DNA of 51,941 nucleotides. Origin: Bacteroidota bacterium (lineage in GTDB: Bacteria; Bacteroidota; Ignavibacteria; UBA10030; UBA8401). The notes under the pieces were generated by a model. It searched no databases. It was not told the DNA's origin and was given only the letters and a program-made list of their open reading frames with translations. The stretch is from assembly GCA_005792285.1 (NCBI GenBank), contig SXSI01000029.1, forward strand, positions 1 to 51,941. Reading direction: 5' to 3'. The position numbers and the translations under genes are program-made. Shown here one piece after another: positions 8,262 to 17,437 of the stretch. Positions within the stretch are counted from its first letter, which is position 1. Every line of letters starts with the position of its first letter.

Positions 8262-9649
8262 TTAGTAATTGATATCTCTTTAAATACTTGAATATCCGTT
8301 ATTTTTATTATTTTAGAAGATAAACTTCCGATAATAAATATGCAAAGTACGATGAGTGAATTAACAATATATAAATGAGAATTTAAATTAATAGCAATCA
8401 AACTAAGGCATATGAGTGCGAGTATTTTTAAATAACTCACATTAAGTTTAATTCGAGTATTTAAATAATAAAATAAAATAGAAACTATAATAATCTCTCC
8501 GAATGAAAGTGTAATTGCTGCGCCAATAGTTCCAAAGTAATAAATTGAAATTGGATAAATAATTAAAATCAACAACGAAAACGTTGTAGTAATTTTAGAA
8601 AATAATTTAATTTCACCGAGTGAAATTAGTGCATATCCAACTATACTATTAAAGAGAGTTGCAACAAAGAATATCAATAAAATATCAAAATAGCTTGAAG
8701 CAAAAATAAATGCATTTCCATAAACTAGCTGTAGAATAAATTTCGAATTTATAAATAATACGAATGAGAGCATTCCTGCCAGGACTAGCAACCAATTCAG
8801 AAGTGGGTTTAAAAAATATTGTAATTTATTTTTATTAATTGCAATCTTTGATATAAAAGGGAATAGAACCAAATAAATAATTCTATCAAATGCGAGAATA
8901 AAAAATAATAGTTTCAATGATGCAGAAAATAATGAAACCTCTTTTATTGGTGAAAGAAAAGCGAGAATTACAATTGGAAGATGCAAGACTGCTTGAGTTG
9001 CAATTGATGAGTAGCCGAGAGGCAAACTGTTTTTTATTAATTCGATTGAATTGAGTGAGTTTAAAATATTATTATCGATTAATTTATTTGAAACTATTTG
9101 TAAATAAATCGTTTGAATTATATTTGCAATAAAAAATGAAATTGGAACAATATACCATTCCGTAGAATTCTTATAATTAAAAAATATTAGAATAAAGAAA
9201 ATCAGTGCATTAAGAATTCTTCCTTTATTTATATGATCTGCGTTTTCCTTCGCTTGTAGAAACCATTCGACTTGAAAAGCAAGTGGAATTAAAGATAAAC
9301 TATAAATCATAACGGCGAATAATAGATCTGTTGAAAAAGTTGAGAAGAATATAAAAAGTGATAAAATAAAAATTACAAATATTGAAATAAGAAATCGAAT
9401 ATTTGATATTTTTGTTAAAAGTAATTTGTCATTGAAAAGTTTTTGTGAAATATATTTTATTCCAAGAATATGCAAGCCGGGACTTGTAAGTATTGCAGTA
9501 TAATTCAAAACGGAAATGCCGATACTCAAAATTCCAAAAATATTGTGATCGGAAATGCGAGCGATATAAGCAAATGTCAAGAATCCTAAAATTCTGACAA
9601 GTACATCACTTAATAAAATATATGATATCTTTTGAAGTAGTATTTTCAA
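8258..9649 (-). CDS. Oligosaccharide flippase family (Wzx-like) membrane protein
   Basis: A 463-aa polytopic membrane protein with about 12-14 hydrophobic segments spread over its length. The start (LLQKISYILLSDVLVRILGFLTFAYIARI) has the look of the polysaccharide biosynthesis protein/MATE-like flippases, including the AYIARISDHNIFGILSIGIS segment. Such proteins move undecaprenyl-linked O-antigen or capsule repeat units across the inner membrane. Its position between two GT4/deacetylase genes with 4-base overlaps on both sides supports a Wzx role. No Wzy polymerase is identifiable nearby, so the polymerisation route is unclear. Confidence 0.82.
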   Translation of the reverse strand: MKILLQKISYILLSDVLVRILGFLTFAYIARISDHNIFGILSIGISVLNYTAILTSPGLHILGIKYISQKLFNDKLLLTKISNIRFLISIFVIFILSLFIFFSTFSTDLLFAVMIYSLSLIPLAFQVEWFLQAKENADHINKGRILNALIFFILIFFNYKNSTEWYIVPISFFIANIIQTIYLQIVSNKLIDNNILNSLNSIELIKNSLPLGYSSIATQAVLHLPIVILAFLSPIKEVSLFSASLKLLFFILAFDRIIYLVLFPFISKIAINKNKLQYFLNPLLNWLLVLAGMLSFVLFINSKFILQLVYGNAFIFASSYFDILLIFFVATLFNSIVGYALISLGEIKLFSKITTTFSLLILIIYPISIYYFGTIGAAITLSFGEIIIVSILFYYLNTRIKLNVSYLKILALICLSLIAINLNSHLYIVNSLIVLCIFIIGSLSSKIIKITDIQVFKEISITK

Positions 9650-10632
9650 ATTTCGTTTAAATATTTAAGAATTAATTTTTCTCTATTTATTGGATTATAA
9701 TTATCTGAAATAAGATTACGTATTTCAATTGATTTTGAATCTGGAGAAGTTAATGCTTTTATAAAAATCGACTTAATATTTGAAGTATCTTCAATTGAAA
9801 CGAAGTATCCGCTATTTGAAATCAGTGTTTCAATTCCACCAACTTTTGTACCAATTGGAATGCAACCACAGGACATTGCTTCTAACAATGTATTTGGAAG
9901 TCCCTCGCGAAGTGAAAGTTGGCAGTATACTTTTGATGCTTGATACCATTTTAATAATTCAGATTGTTCAACGAATTCTAAAATAGTAAGATTCTTTAAT
10001 TTTGGTAAATAGTTATGAAGTTCATTTTTAATTCCAATAAGTACAAATTTATATTCTGGAAGTGATTTGGCAATTTCAGAAAAGAAATCAACTCCTTTTA
10101 ATTTTAAGCGATTCTTTTCTGATGCATTTGCAACCATTAATATTTGTTCAGATTTAATTCCTTTTGGCTTCCAAAAATTAGAATCAACAGAAGTTGGAAT
10201 TACATATATGTTTTTGAATTCATAATTAGTTCGAAGAATAATTTCTTTTTTTAGACTTTCATCAACAGCAAAAATATATGTAGCTCTTTTTAAAGCGAAT
10301 TTTAAATAGAGACTTTTAAGAGGGTTATTCCAGATTCCGTATGATAATGATTTTTCTTTTGCAACATCGACACCACCAAGAGTTACGACGCGTTTTCTTT
10401 TTAATAAAGCCATCAATAAAATTACACTTGCTGAATATGTTGACAAAAACCAGCTATAAGAAATATCAGATTTTAATATATATCTGAATAATTTTATGTA
10501 AAAATATATTCCTTTTTCATTTATAAAATTAAGTTCAAAATATTTTGATAAAAATATTTTATCATTATTTATAAATGGAGTTGCAAATGTTGAAGTGAAT
10601 AGAATTCTTTTTCGATTCGCTGAATTATTCAA
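9646..10632 (-). CDS. Glycosyltransferase family 4
   Basis: A 328-aa GT-B fold glycosyltransferase. The C-terminal GT4 domain shows LMVANASEKNRLKLKGVDFF and the donor-site motif SLREGLPNTLLEAMSCGCIP, with the paired glutamates of retaining GT4 enzymes. TLGGVDVAKEKSLSYGIW lies in the N-terminal domain, a pattern seen in capsule/O-antigen transferases. It follows the PorV/PorQ-like barrel gene by only 8 bases and overlaps the flippase gene by 4 bases. It is therefore the point where outer-membrane secretion genes and sugar genes join in one transcript. The substrate is unknown. Confidence 0.85.
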   Translation of the reverse strand: MNNSANRKRILFTSTFATPFINNDKIFLSKYFELNFINEKGIYFYIKLFRYILKSDISYSWFLSTYSASVILLMALLKRKRVVTLGGVDVAKEKSLSYGIWNNPLKSLYLKFALKRATYIFAVDESLKKEIILRTNYEFKNIYVIPTSVDSNFWKPKGIKSEQILMVANASEKNRLKLKGVDFFSEIAKSLPEYKFVLIGIKNELHNYLPKLKNLTILEFVEQSELLKWYQASKVYCQLSLREGLPNTLLEAMSCGCIPIGTKVGGIETLISNSGYFVSIEDTSNIKSIFIKALTSPDSKSIEIRNLISDNYNPINREKLILKYLNEI

Positions 10633-10640
10633 TTTGATTA

Positions 10641-11492
10641 TTACAATTCAAATGAGATGTCAAATGATGTAACATTTCCTAAATCAAAATTAAGTGGTTG
10701 ATATGCATATTGTACGGAAAGAGTAGAATATTTAATTTTAAAACCAAATGTTAGCGATTTATTTTCATAGCCAAATTGATATCCACTTTGTAATGTTAAA
10801 ATATTCCAAGAATATTGTGTACCGAAATGTAATTTATATTTTTGATCAGAAATTAAAACTACATCAGATAATAAAATTAAATCGTTAATAGGAGTGTAGT
10901 TTAATCCTAATCTTAATGTATTTGGAATTGAAGATGATTCGTTATTTAATTTTGAAGTTAATCCGATATTTGATAAAGATGCACCAATATTTAAATTAGA
11001 ATTTAATTTAGCAAGAATTCCTAAATCGAAGTACAAACCAAATGCTTCGTCAATAAAAATTTTCTCATAAGAAGATTTTAATGTTGCACCAACCGATAAT
11101 TCTTCGGAATATTTAATTGCATAGCTACCTTGTAAAACAATAAAACGGTAATTAAATTTCCCAATCGGATCTCCGGGAAAAACTCTATATTCTAAATCGT
11201 TTATTGAAGTTGAAAATAAATTGAATGCAACAGCTGTAGCTTCTTTTTCGAAGGAAACAAAAACTGAATTAGTCTTGGTATCACCAAATCCCATTGTTTG
11301 AGAAAAGGAAGTTGTAAATTTATTTGCGAACTGAAAAGTAGCAGGATTGTATCGAATTGAATTTGTAGAAATGTGACTTGTAAGTGCTTCACCTAATCCT
11401 ACAGCATCTGCGCCAGAACCAAGAATTAAAGAGTTTTGTGAAAAACTTATTTCTTGTAAAAAAATAGAGAAAATTAATATAAATATTTTCAA
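10641..11492 (-). CDS. PorV/PorQ-like outer-membrane beta-barrel protein
   Basis: A 283-aa protein with a signal peptide (FILIFSIFLQEISFS) and an all-beta body of alternating hydrophobic strands ending in an aromatic/hydrophobic terminal strand, as in outer-membrane barrels. The N-terminal part GSGADAVGLGEALTSHISTN followed by SIRYNPATFQF matches the UPF0164/PorV-PorQ pattern (gly-rich turn, then NPA). In T9SS, PorV and PorQ shuttle cargo or hold the attachment complex at the outer membrane. A second family member lies 4 bases upstream. Assignment to PorQ rather than PorV cannot be made by eye; some members of this family have no proven T9SS role. Confidence 0.72.
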   Translation of the reverse strand: MKIFILIFSIFLQEISFSQNSLILGSGADAVGLGEALTSHISTNSIRYNPATFQFANKFTTSFSQTMGFGDTKTNSVFVSFEKEATAVAFNLFSTSINDLEYRVFPGDPIGKFNYRFIVLQGSYAIKYSEELSVGATLKSSYEKIFIDEAFGLYFDLGILAKLNSNLNIGASLSNIGLTSKLNNESSSIPNTLRLGLNYTPINDLILLSDVVLISDQKYKLHFGTQYSWNILTLQSGYQFGYENKSLTFGFKIKYSTLSVQYAYQPLNFDLGNVTSFDISFEL

Positions 11493-11496
11493 ATTA

Positions 11497-12435
11497 TTAT
11501 TTCCACGTAGTATTTAAAGTCAGCCAATGAGCATTTAATAATCCAAATGATTCTAAAACATAAGCATAAGAGAGTACAAATTTATATTCTTGAAATGGAT
11601 AATTAAAAGTAAATCCAAAAGTAGGTGATGCAGGATTATTGGTGGCAGTTGAATATTTATCAATTCCTGTGCGAAATGAAAAATTGTCATTAAAATTAAA
11701 TTCACTACCAAAACGATAGTAAATATTTTTATTTATCTCAAATACTTCGCCGAGCAATAATAAGTTGTAAGGTTCATAAAAATAACTTGTACCAAATCTT
11801 GTAATTTGTGGAAAATTATTAATTGTAGAACTTCCATAATCTTGTCCGTAAAGATTTGAAGTATCCCATTTATATTTTGAACCAATTTCTTTTATTGAAG
11901 CGCCAATTGAAAAGTTCGGATTAATTAAATATATAAATCCAAAATCAAATCCCGGGACAATTGAAGTTAGTTCATCATACAATTTTGCATAATTCATTTT
12001 CACAGTTATTCCGGCAGAAAAATTATCTGTTATTCGATTTGCAAAAGATAAAATATATTGATGTTCAAAAGTTGACATTGTACCAAGTTGTGTTCCGTTT
12101 CCATCTCGTAAATCGATATTTGAAACACCACTTGCAATTAGGCCGAGTGAAAATGCTCCCCGCGGTTCAATCTTTTGTGCAAAATTTATTGTCTGAAAAT
12201 TTCTATCAAGCGAAAGGAAAGTATAAGTTGCATTTGCTTGTGTGTTTTGCATAAAAGCAATTGTAGCTGGATTATGATAACCGGAACTTGGAAAATGAAT
12301 TAGGGAGACGCCAGAATTTCCCATTGAAACAGTTCTTGCATCATTACCAATTCTTGAAAATGATCCAATATTTCCTTGTGAAATTAATTGGAAAGTAAAA
12401 ATTAATAAAAGAAATATAAATTTATTGTATGACAA
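11497..12435 (-). CDS. PorV/PorQ-like outer-membrane beta-barrel protein
   Basis: A 312-aa exported protein: signal peptide FIFLLLIFTFQLISQG, then FSRIGNDARTVSMGNSGVSL and SSGYHNPATIAFM, the hallmark start of the PorV/PorQ (UPF0164) family, followed by repeated amphipathic strands and a C-terminal barrel strand. The family includes the T9SS shuttle protein PorV and the attachment-complex subunit PorQ. Its first 14 bases overlap the end of the propeller-protein gene and it is followed at 4 bases by a paralogue, so the three are almost certainly co-expressed. A role as outer-membrane partner of the co-encoded propeller protein is inferred from the arrangement. Confidence 0.76.
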   Translation of the reverse strand: MSYNKFIFLLLIFTFQLISQGNIGSFSRIGNDARTVSMGNSGVSLIHFPSSGYHNPATIAFMQNTQANATYTFLSLDRNFQTINFAQKIEPRGAFSLGLIASGVSNIDLRDGNGTQLGTMSTFEHQYILSFANRITDNFSAGITVKMNYAKLYDELTSIVPGFDFGFIYLINPNFSIGASIKEIGSKYKWDTSNLYGQDYGSSTINNFPQITRFGTSYFYEPYNLLLLGEVFEINKNIYYRFGSEFNFNDNFSFRTGIDKYSTATNNPASPTFGFTFNYPFQEYKFVLSYAYVLESFGLLNAHWLTLNTTWK

Positions 12436-13975
12436 GAATTTTACCCCAAAGAGGTTTGTTATTATTAAGTGTTAGTTGATAAAAATAAACTCCGTTTGCA
12501 ACATAGTTTCCAGAATTATCTTTTCCATTCCAAATATCATCGCGTTCTTCACCGTTGTTAGTTGCAGTTCGGTTTGCATTTTGTAAAACAGTTGAAACTA
12601 AATTCATTTCAAAATCGAATACTCGAATTGTAACATTATTATTTCCTGCAGATAACGAATATCGAATTCTTGTAACTTCATCATTTGGATCGAATGGATT
12701 TGGATATGCGTAAATTGTTTGCGATGAAGCCAATGGTTGTGCAGCTCTGTAAAATTTCCAACTCGAACCAAAAGGAGAGAAAGTTGATTCAGTTGTTGAA
12801 ATCAAACCATCATTTCCTCCAAGAAAAATAAATTTATTTGTAGAAGCTGCTGAATAAAATTTTTTGGTAGTATATTTTTGTTGTGTTGAAGAATTTAAAA
12901 TAATTCCTGGCGAGTACCAGTAGCTTCCTAAATTATCACTTCTGTAAAATCCATCATCAGTTGCGACGTAAATAATTGAATCTTTAAATCCAATATTGTG
13001 AACAAAATTACCAAGTAAAGTTTTATTCCAAGTGGTCCCATTATTATTTGTAAAACTAATTCCTCGTTGTTCGCTTGGAGATTCAGCATTAATTGTTCCC
13101 GCCCAAACTGAATTAGTTTTTTTATTGCTATTAATTGCAACTACAAAATTTCCGGAAATCGGATAACTTTGATTATTGAAAGTATATTTTGTCCAACTTA
13201 TTCCGTCGTTAGTAGATTTATTAATTCCACCTGCAGTGCCAAACCAAATAGTTTGATCATCTTGAACGTGAACTGAAAAAACTCTGTGATTTAAATTTTG
13301 TTGAAGATTTAAACTCCCTGATGCTGGCGATAAATCAAAATTCAAAATTTCTCCCGGAGAAATAGAATTCAAATTATCTGGAGGTAAAATTACACGTTGC
13401 CAAGTTTTTCCATTATCACTCGATCTTCGAGCCATTCCTGCAAAAGAAGCAATCCAAACTGAAGAATTTGAAATTGCAATATCGTAAGTGATATTGTTAA
13501 TTTTAGTTGTAATTCCTAACGCTCGAATTTTATTATTTCCATATTTCAAAGTGTCGATATTTGTAGTATCAACGGGCTGCGGAATTGATTTCCAAGTTTC
13601 GCCACCATCAATTGAATATTTTAATCCGCTTCCTTCCGGCATATAATTACCATCAATTTTATTTGTGTGAGCAGTTGAAACCCAAACCGTTTTACCTTTC
13701 ACAGCGATTGCAGAAATACTTTCATTTTGAAAAAGTGAATCGCCATAATAATTCTTCCAACTAATTCCGGCATCTGTAGATCTACTTAATCCTCTGTTAG
13801 TTCCAAGCCAAATAGTGTCGCCTTGAGTTGCGATATCTGTAATTGTATTGCTTTGTGGTGAATTTGAACTTTGCGAAAGTGGAATTATATTTTGAAATTG
13901 AAAATTATTTGGAATGATTTGTGCGAATAAATGCAGATTCAAAAAATAAAATAATATTAAATATTTAGATTTCAT
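12422..13975 (-). CDS. Secreted beta-propeller (BNR-repeat) protein with FlgD-like/T9SS C-terminal domain
   Basis: A 517-aa exported protein with a signal peptide (YLILFYFLNLHLFAQI). Several blades carry Asp-box/BNR motifs: STDAGISWKNYY, SIDGGETWKS, SSDNGKTWQRV, STNDGISWTKY and TNNNGTTWNKT, so a propeller of five or more blades is expected. The C terminus (YAYPNPFDPNDEVTRIRYSL onward, ending YFYQLTLNNNKPLWGKI) is a FlgD-like Ig/T9SS sorting domain. The two-part architecture recalls PorZ of the T9SS attachment complex, although PorZ is longer. It abuts a lipoprotein gene and overlaps a PorV/PorQ-like gene. It could instead be ordinary cargo. Confidence 0.78.
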   Translation of the reverse strand: MKSKYLILFYFLNLHLFAQIIPNNFQFQNIIPLSQSSNSPQSNTITDIATQGDTIWLGTNRGLSRSTDAGISWKNYYGDSLFQNESISAIAVKGKTVWVSTAHTNKIDGNYMPEGSGLKYSIDGGETWKSIPQPVDTTNIDTLKYGNNKIRALGITTKINNITYDIAISNSSVWIASFAGMARRSSDNGKTWQRVILPPDNLNSISPGEILNFDLSPASGSLNLQQNLNHRVFSVHVQDDQTIWFGTAGGINKSTNDGISWTKYTFNNQSYPISGNFVVAINSNKKTNSVWAGTINAESPSEQRGISFTNNNGTTWNKTLLGNFVHNIGFKDSIIYVATDDGFYRSDNLGSYWYSPGIILNSSTQQKYTTKKFYSAASTNKFIFLGGNDGLISTTESTFSPFGSSWKFYRAAQPLASSQTIYAYPNPFDPNDEVTRIRYSLSAGNNNVTIRVFDFEMNLVSTVLQNANRTATNNGEERDDIWNGKDNSGNYVANGVYFYQLTLNNNKPLWGKILVIQ

Positions 13976-14812
13976 TTATTTAATCAAAATTGTTTTTTTG
14001 ATTTTATTACTTATTACATTTGAACGATCGGTAGCTTGAAATACAAATAAATAACTTCCTGTAATTGTTGAAGGAGGAAGTTGAATTGTTAAAGAATAAA
14101 TTCCGTCACTTTCTTTTGAATCGTTATTTCCGGAAACTTTATTTTTTCCACCATCATCATACATTTCAAAATTACCACGAACAGTAGTTGTATCTGGTAA
14201 TCTGAAAGAAGAAAATTCAACTTTAGAAATATCATTTAAACCATCAGGATCCGATGATTGAATTGTGATTGGAAAAGTTTGTGTGGTTTGCGAAAGTGTT
14301 ACCGAATCAGCCATAATTAAATTTGAAAGTTGCGGAGGTAAATTACTTCTGGAAATATTTATTGGAGTAATAAGTTTGTCACTGATTTCATTATTTAGAA
14401 ATGAAGTAAAGTTTGCATTTAATAATCCATAATACGATCTCTGAATTGTTATTGTAAGCGAGCCAGAATAAATTGAATCAGATTTAATTAAATCTGGAAA
14501 AACTCCATCGTCTAATAAATTTCCTTTGCCAACAATTTTTGTTGTTCGTTGTTCAGAAATATTACATTCAACAATAATGTTTGCAGAAGTAACTTTTAAA
14601 TAGGCATTAAGTTTGATAATTAGTGTGTCAGAAGCATTTCTGCCACCTTTTACAAGAATTGTATCAAGATTAATATTTTTTGGTGAGATTGATGAATTTG
14701 AACTTTTTAGAGTCTGGAAGGAAATATCGATTACTCCTGAATCTTCAAGTGAACAGGAATTGAAGATACTCGCGAAAAGAAGTAAAAAAGTAATAAATTT
14801 TAATTTAATCAT
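13976..14812 (-). CDS. Lipoprotein with Ig-like domain
   Basis: A predicted 278-aa lipoprotein. The longer reading frame starting at 14875 is rejected because the ATG at 14812 gives a textbook lipoprotein signal: MIKLKFITFLLLFASIFNSC with the lipobox cysteine at residue 20. The body is beta-rich; the C-terminal half (PPQLSNLIMADSVTL, then FEMYDDGGKNKVSGNNDSKE and SDGIYSLTIQLPP) resembles the Ig-like 'choice-of-anchor' type domains with an acidic DDG-SGD-DGIY turn. It is first in the train leading to the propeller and PorV/PorQ-like genes; its stop directly abuts the propeller start. No ribosome-binding site is visible; a terminator hairpin and a 12-codon frame lie right at the start. Confidence 0.75.
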   Translation of the reverse strand: MIKLKFITFLLLFASIFNSCSLEDSGVIDISFQTLKSSNSSISPKNINLDTILVKGGRNASDTLIIKLNAYLKVTSANIIVECNISEQRTTKIVGKGNLLDDGVFPDLIKSDSIYSGSLTITIQRSYYGLLNANFTSFLNNEISDKLITPINISRSNLPPQLSNLIMADSVTLSQTTQTFPITIQSSDPDGLNDISKVEFSSFRLPDTTTVRGNFEMYDDGGKNKVSGNNDSKESDGIYSLTIQLPPSTITGSYLFVFQATDRSNVISNKIKKTILIK

Positions 14813-14847
14813 AAAAAAACCGAGCACAGTGGACTCGGTAATATCAT
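14809..14847 (-). promoter_or_regulatory. Possible leader peptide (12 codons) coupled to the lipoprotein start
   Basis: An ATG at 14847 opens a short frame encoding MILPSPLCSVFL whose TGA overlaps the ATG of the lipoprotein gene as ATGA. The frame runs through the whole terminator hairpin at 14813-14839. Translating ribosomes would disrupt the hairpin and be placed at the downstream start. This is an arrangement seen in the sequence; translation is not shown. Confidence 0.35.
14813..14839 (-). terminator. Rho-independent terminator or attenuator abutting a start codon
   Basis: On the minus strand ACCGAG and CTCGGT (14834-14839 and 14819-14824) form a 6-bp stem with a 9-base loop, followed by a run of seven T and then immediately the ATG of the lipoprotein gene at 14812. 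It could end the site-2 protease transcript, or control readthrough into the lipoprotein-propeller-PorV-polysaccharide train. Confidence 0.7.
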
Positions 14848-14943
14848 TATTGAATAACAAATAGTGCAGTATCAAAAATTTATTCGATTTATCCTTTCTT
14901 TTTTTACAAACTAAGAAAATGTTACTTGCGAAGCAATTTATGG

Positions 14944-15870
14944 TTAAATATTAAATGGTATGGGAGTTATTGAAATAACAAAAATAATAAAGGAAAAATA
15001 ACCCAACAACATTCTTTTATTATCAAGTTCGTCCTCTATTTCGATTTTAGGATGTTCTAATTTCAAAACAAAAAATAAAATTAATGACCAAAAAAGCCAG
15101 CCAGACCAAACAAATGGAATTTTAATATCAATAAACTCGAGCATTGCTAAAGCGCCGGATAAAAAAACAATAGAAAATGAAATGTAAGAAATAAAAATAT
15201 GTTTACTTCTGAACATTGCATAAGAAATATGTCCGCCATCGAGTTGACCAATTGGAAGTAAATTCATTGCTGTTACAAATAGTCCGAACCAACCGGCACA
15301 CAAAAATGGATAATGATATATTTCTGACATTGGCGGAATAAAACTTGTTTCTGGATTTGCGAAGAATGAAACTAAAAATTGAAAAATTATTGTATTACCA
15401 AATTCTAAACCTAAACCTCGTTGTGTTGTTTCAAAATACTTTGGATGAATTGCTTCAATAAATTCTTTTCCGGGAAGTGTTGATAATCCATATATGCAAA
15501 CTAATAAAGTTGCAACGAAACCAGCAATTGGTCCGGCAATTCCAATATCAAACATAATTGAAGTTTTCGGAACTTGATTTTTAGTTTTAATCAAAGCGCC
15601 AAGTGTACCAAAATTTAGAAATCCTGAAAGAGAAGGGAAGGGAATAAAATATGGAAGTGTTGCATCAACTTTGTGATAACGAGCTGCGAAGTAATGCCCG
15701 AACTCGTGTGAAGCTAAAATAAATAATATTGAAAATGAATAGGGAAGTCCGTAATAAAAATTCATTAAATCAGATGGATCGTGATTTAACCATTGAACTC
15801 CTGCGAGAGTTGTTGTAAAAAATGTTAATATGAATAAAATTAGATATAAAAATATTTTAGATGATTTCAT
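14944..15870 (-). CDS. Site-2 protease family (M50) membrane metalloprotease
   Basis: A 308-aa polytopic membrane protein. The zinc-binding motif HEFGH is at residues 55-59 inside a hydrophobic segment (SHEFGHYFAARYH), and the third ligand motif appears as NLLPIGQLDGGHI, the GQLDGG variant of the usual NPDG. Further membrane segments follow to the C terminus. Such proteases cut transmembrane substrates within the bilayer, for example anti-sigma factors or signal peptides, but this compact family without a PDZ domain is poorly characterised. It lies 7 bases downstream of the PHP gene and is followed by the hairpin at 14813-14839, so it is the end of the upstream cluster. Substrate unknown. Confidence 0.85.
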   Translation of the reverse strand: MKSSKIFLYLILFILTFFTTTLAGVQWLNHDPSDLMNFYYGLPYSFSILFILASHEFGHYFAARYHKVDATLPYFIPFPSLSGFLNFGTLGALIKTKNQVPKTSIMFDIGIAGPIAGFVATLLVCIYGLSTLPGKEFIEAIHPKYFETTQRGLGLEFGNTIIFQFLVSFFANPETSFIPPMSEIYHYPFLCAGWFGLFVTAMNLLPIGQLDGGHISYAMFRSKHIFISYISFSIVFLSGALAMLEFIDIKIPFVWSGWLFWSLILFFVLKLEHPKIEIEDELDNKRMLLGYFSFIIFVISITPIPFNI

Positions 15871-15877
15871 AAACCCT

Positions 15878-17437
15878 TTAATAATTAAACCAAATTGGAT
15901 TTGTTAAACAAATATTTTCTGATAACAACCCGATACCGGAAGTGGTATTTAATTCTCCTCGAATATAATATTTTCCCGAATTAGGCAAATTTATTTTTGT
16001 TTTATCAAAATTGAATTTATTTAATTTAAAAGTCTGCTGAAAATATAATAATTCTTTTTTGGAACCAATATTACCTAAAAATAATTTAATGTTATCGATT
16101 TTGCCAAATTCCGGATTTGAATTAATTTTAATATTTAATTTATTGTTACTCGATTTTGAAATTATAATTAATGGTCCTGTAGTTACAACACAATTCCCAG
16201 ATTTTAAATTTGTAATTAAATTATTTACTTTTAATGGAGAAGAAATAATTACTGTTCGCATTGAACCAAATAATTGTTTGTTGGATTCTTCAATACTAAA
16301 AAATGGAATATTTAATTGTCGATATCTGTTAAAATTACCATGCGCATCTGTTCCACCGTAAATGAAAACTTTACGTCCAATTAAAAGTTCTTCAATCCAA
16401 TCTTTCTTACCATTTTCAAATCCATTATTTATAATTCCATTTAGAATTTGAAAACCAGTTAATCCATTTATTGCGAAATCTTTCTTTTTCCAATTATTTC
16501 TCCCAAGTAGAATTTTTTGTAAAAAGGGAGCTCGTTCTTTTGGATGAGCTGCAATCGCAATTGCATTTTTGTTTTTAAGATTTATTGCATCAGTAATATT
16601 ATGTTTTGAATTTGTTCGGAACCACTTTTCTGCACTATCACCTTCGCCAATTAATAATTGACTTTGATTTAATAAAAGTAAATGGACATTATTTCTATCT
16701 GAGTTTCTACAAGAAAGTTCTTCGCCATAAATAATTTTAAAATTATTTGAACTTGAATTAATAAATTTAACTTCTTTTAAAAATGATTTCCATTTAAATA
16801 AGTTGTGATCATTCTTAAGATAATTAAATTGTTCATCATCCAAATCGTATGAATGATCTGTTGCGCAAAAAAAATCTAATCCGATTGACTTACTTAAAAT
16901 TGCAGCACTTTTTAAAGTAGCACCAAATTCAACTTGATCATTTGTAAAATTGGAATGCGTGTGTAAATCTCCAGATTTCGAATTAAGAAGTCGAGGTAAA
17001 AAATATTTTGAACGAAAAACATTTAATGGTTTTTTAGATGAAACTTTATAATTATCAATTTTACAAGTTAATAATTTACCATTACAGGAATAATATAATG
17101 TGGCGGTAATTTTTAACCAACCAAATAATTTAGAAAGTTTATCGCTAAAATTAATTGTAATTATTTCATCCCAAAATTGATTATCAACCCAAGTATTAAA
17201 ATAAAATTTGTAATAAAAATGTTGAACATCATTCTCTAATTTCAAATCAACAGAAATAACTTCAATCGGGAATAAATGAGCATCTTTTACAAAAAGTAAA
17301 ATTGGAAGATTTGAATTAGGCTCAATTCTATGCGGAGCATCAAATAATATTTCCGGTTCATTCTTTAGTAAAAACGAAAAGAAATATTTGAATCTGTAGT
17401 GTATCTCTGCATAACAAATTACAGGTAAAAATATCAT
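15878..17437 (-). CDS. PHP-domain metal-dependent phosphoesterase (CehA/McbA-like)
   Basis: A 519-aa protein. A PHP (polymerase and histidinol phosphatase) domain starts at about residue 155: SGDLHTHSNFTND gives the HxH pair (H159, H161), FFCATDHSYD the next ligand, IYGEELSC the glutamate, IAAHPKE a further histidine and YGGTDAHGNFNRYR the terminal DxH. These ligands build a trinuclear metal site for phosphoester hydrolysis. The N-terminal 150 residues are beta-rich and unassigned, as in CehA-like proteins. It overlaps the GT28-like gene by 4 bases and precedes the site-2 protease. The substrate may be a phosphorylated sugar or lipid; this is inferred from context only. Confidence 0.82.
   Translation of the reverse strand: MIFLPVICYAEIHYRFKYFFSFLLKNEPEILFDAPHRIEPNSNLPILLFVKDAHLFPIEVISVDLKLENDVQHFYYKFYFNTWVDNQFWDEIITINFSDKLSKLFGWLKITATLYYSCNGKLLTCKIDNYKVSSKKPLNVFRSKYFLPRLLNSKSGDLHTHSNFTNDQVEFGATLKSAAILSKSIGLDFFCATDHSYDLDDEQFNYLKNDHNLFKWKSFLKEVKFINSSSNNFKIIYGEELSCRNSDRNNVHLLLLNQSQLLIGEGDSAEKWFRTNSKHNITDAINLKNKNAIAIAAHPKERAPFLQKILLGRNNWKKKDFAINGLTGFQILNGIINNGFENGKKDWIEELLIGRKVFIYGGTDAHGNFNRYRQLNIPFFSIEESNKQLFGSMRTVIISSPLKVNNLITNLKSGNCVVTTGPLIIISKSSNNKLNIKINSNPEFGKIDNIKLFLGNIGSKKELLYFQQTFKLNKFNFDKTKINLPNSGKYYIRGELNTTSGIGLLSENICLTNPIWFNY

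Noticed and set aside
14813-14875. Longer N terminus for the lipoprotein (start at 14875)
   Set aside because: It would translate through the terminator hairpin in the lipoprotein frame and bury the signal sequence at residues 22-40; the ATG at 14812 gives a perfect lipobox.
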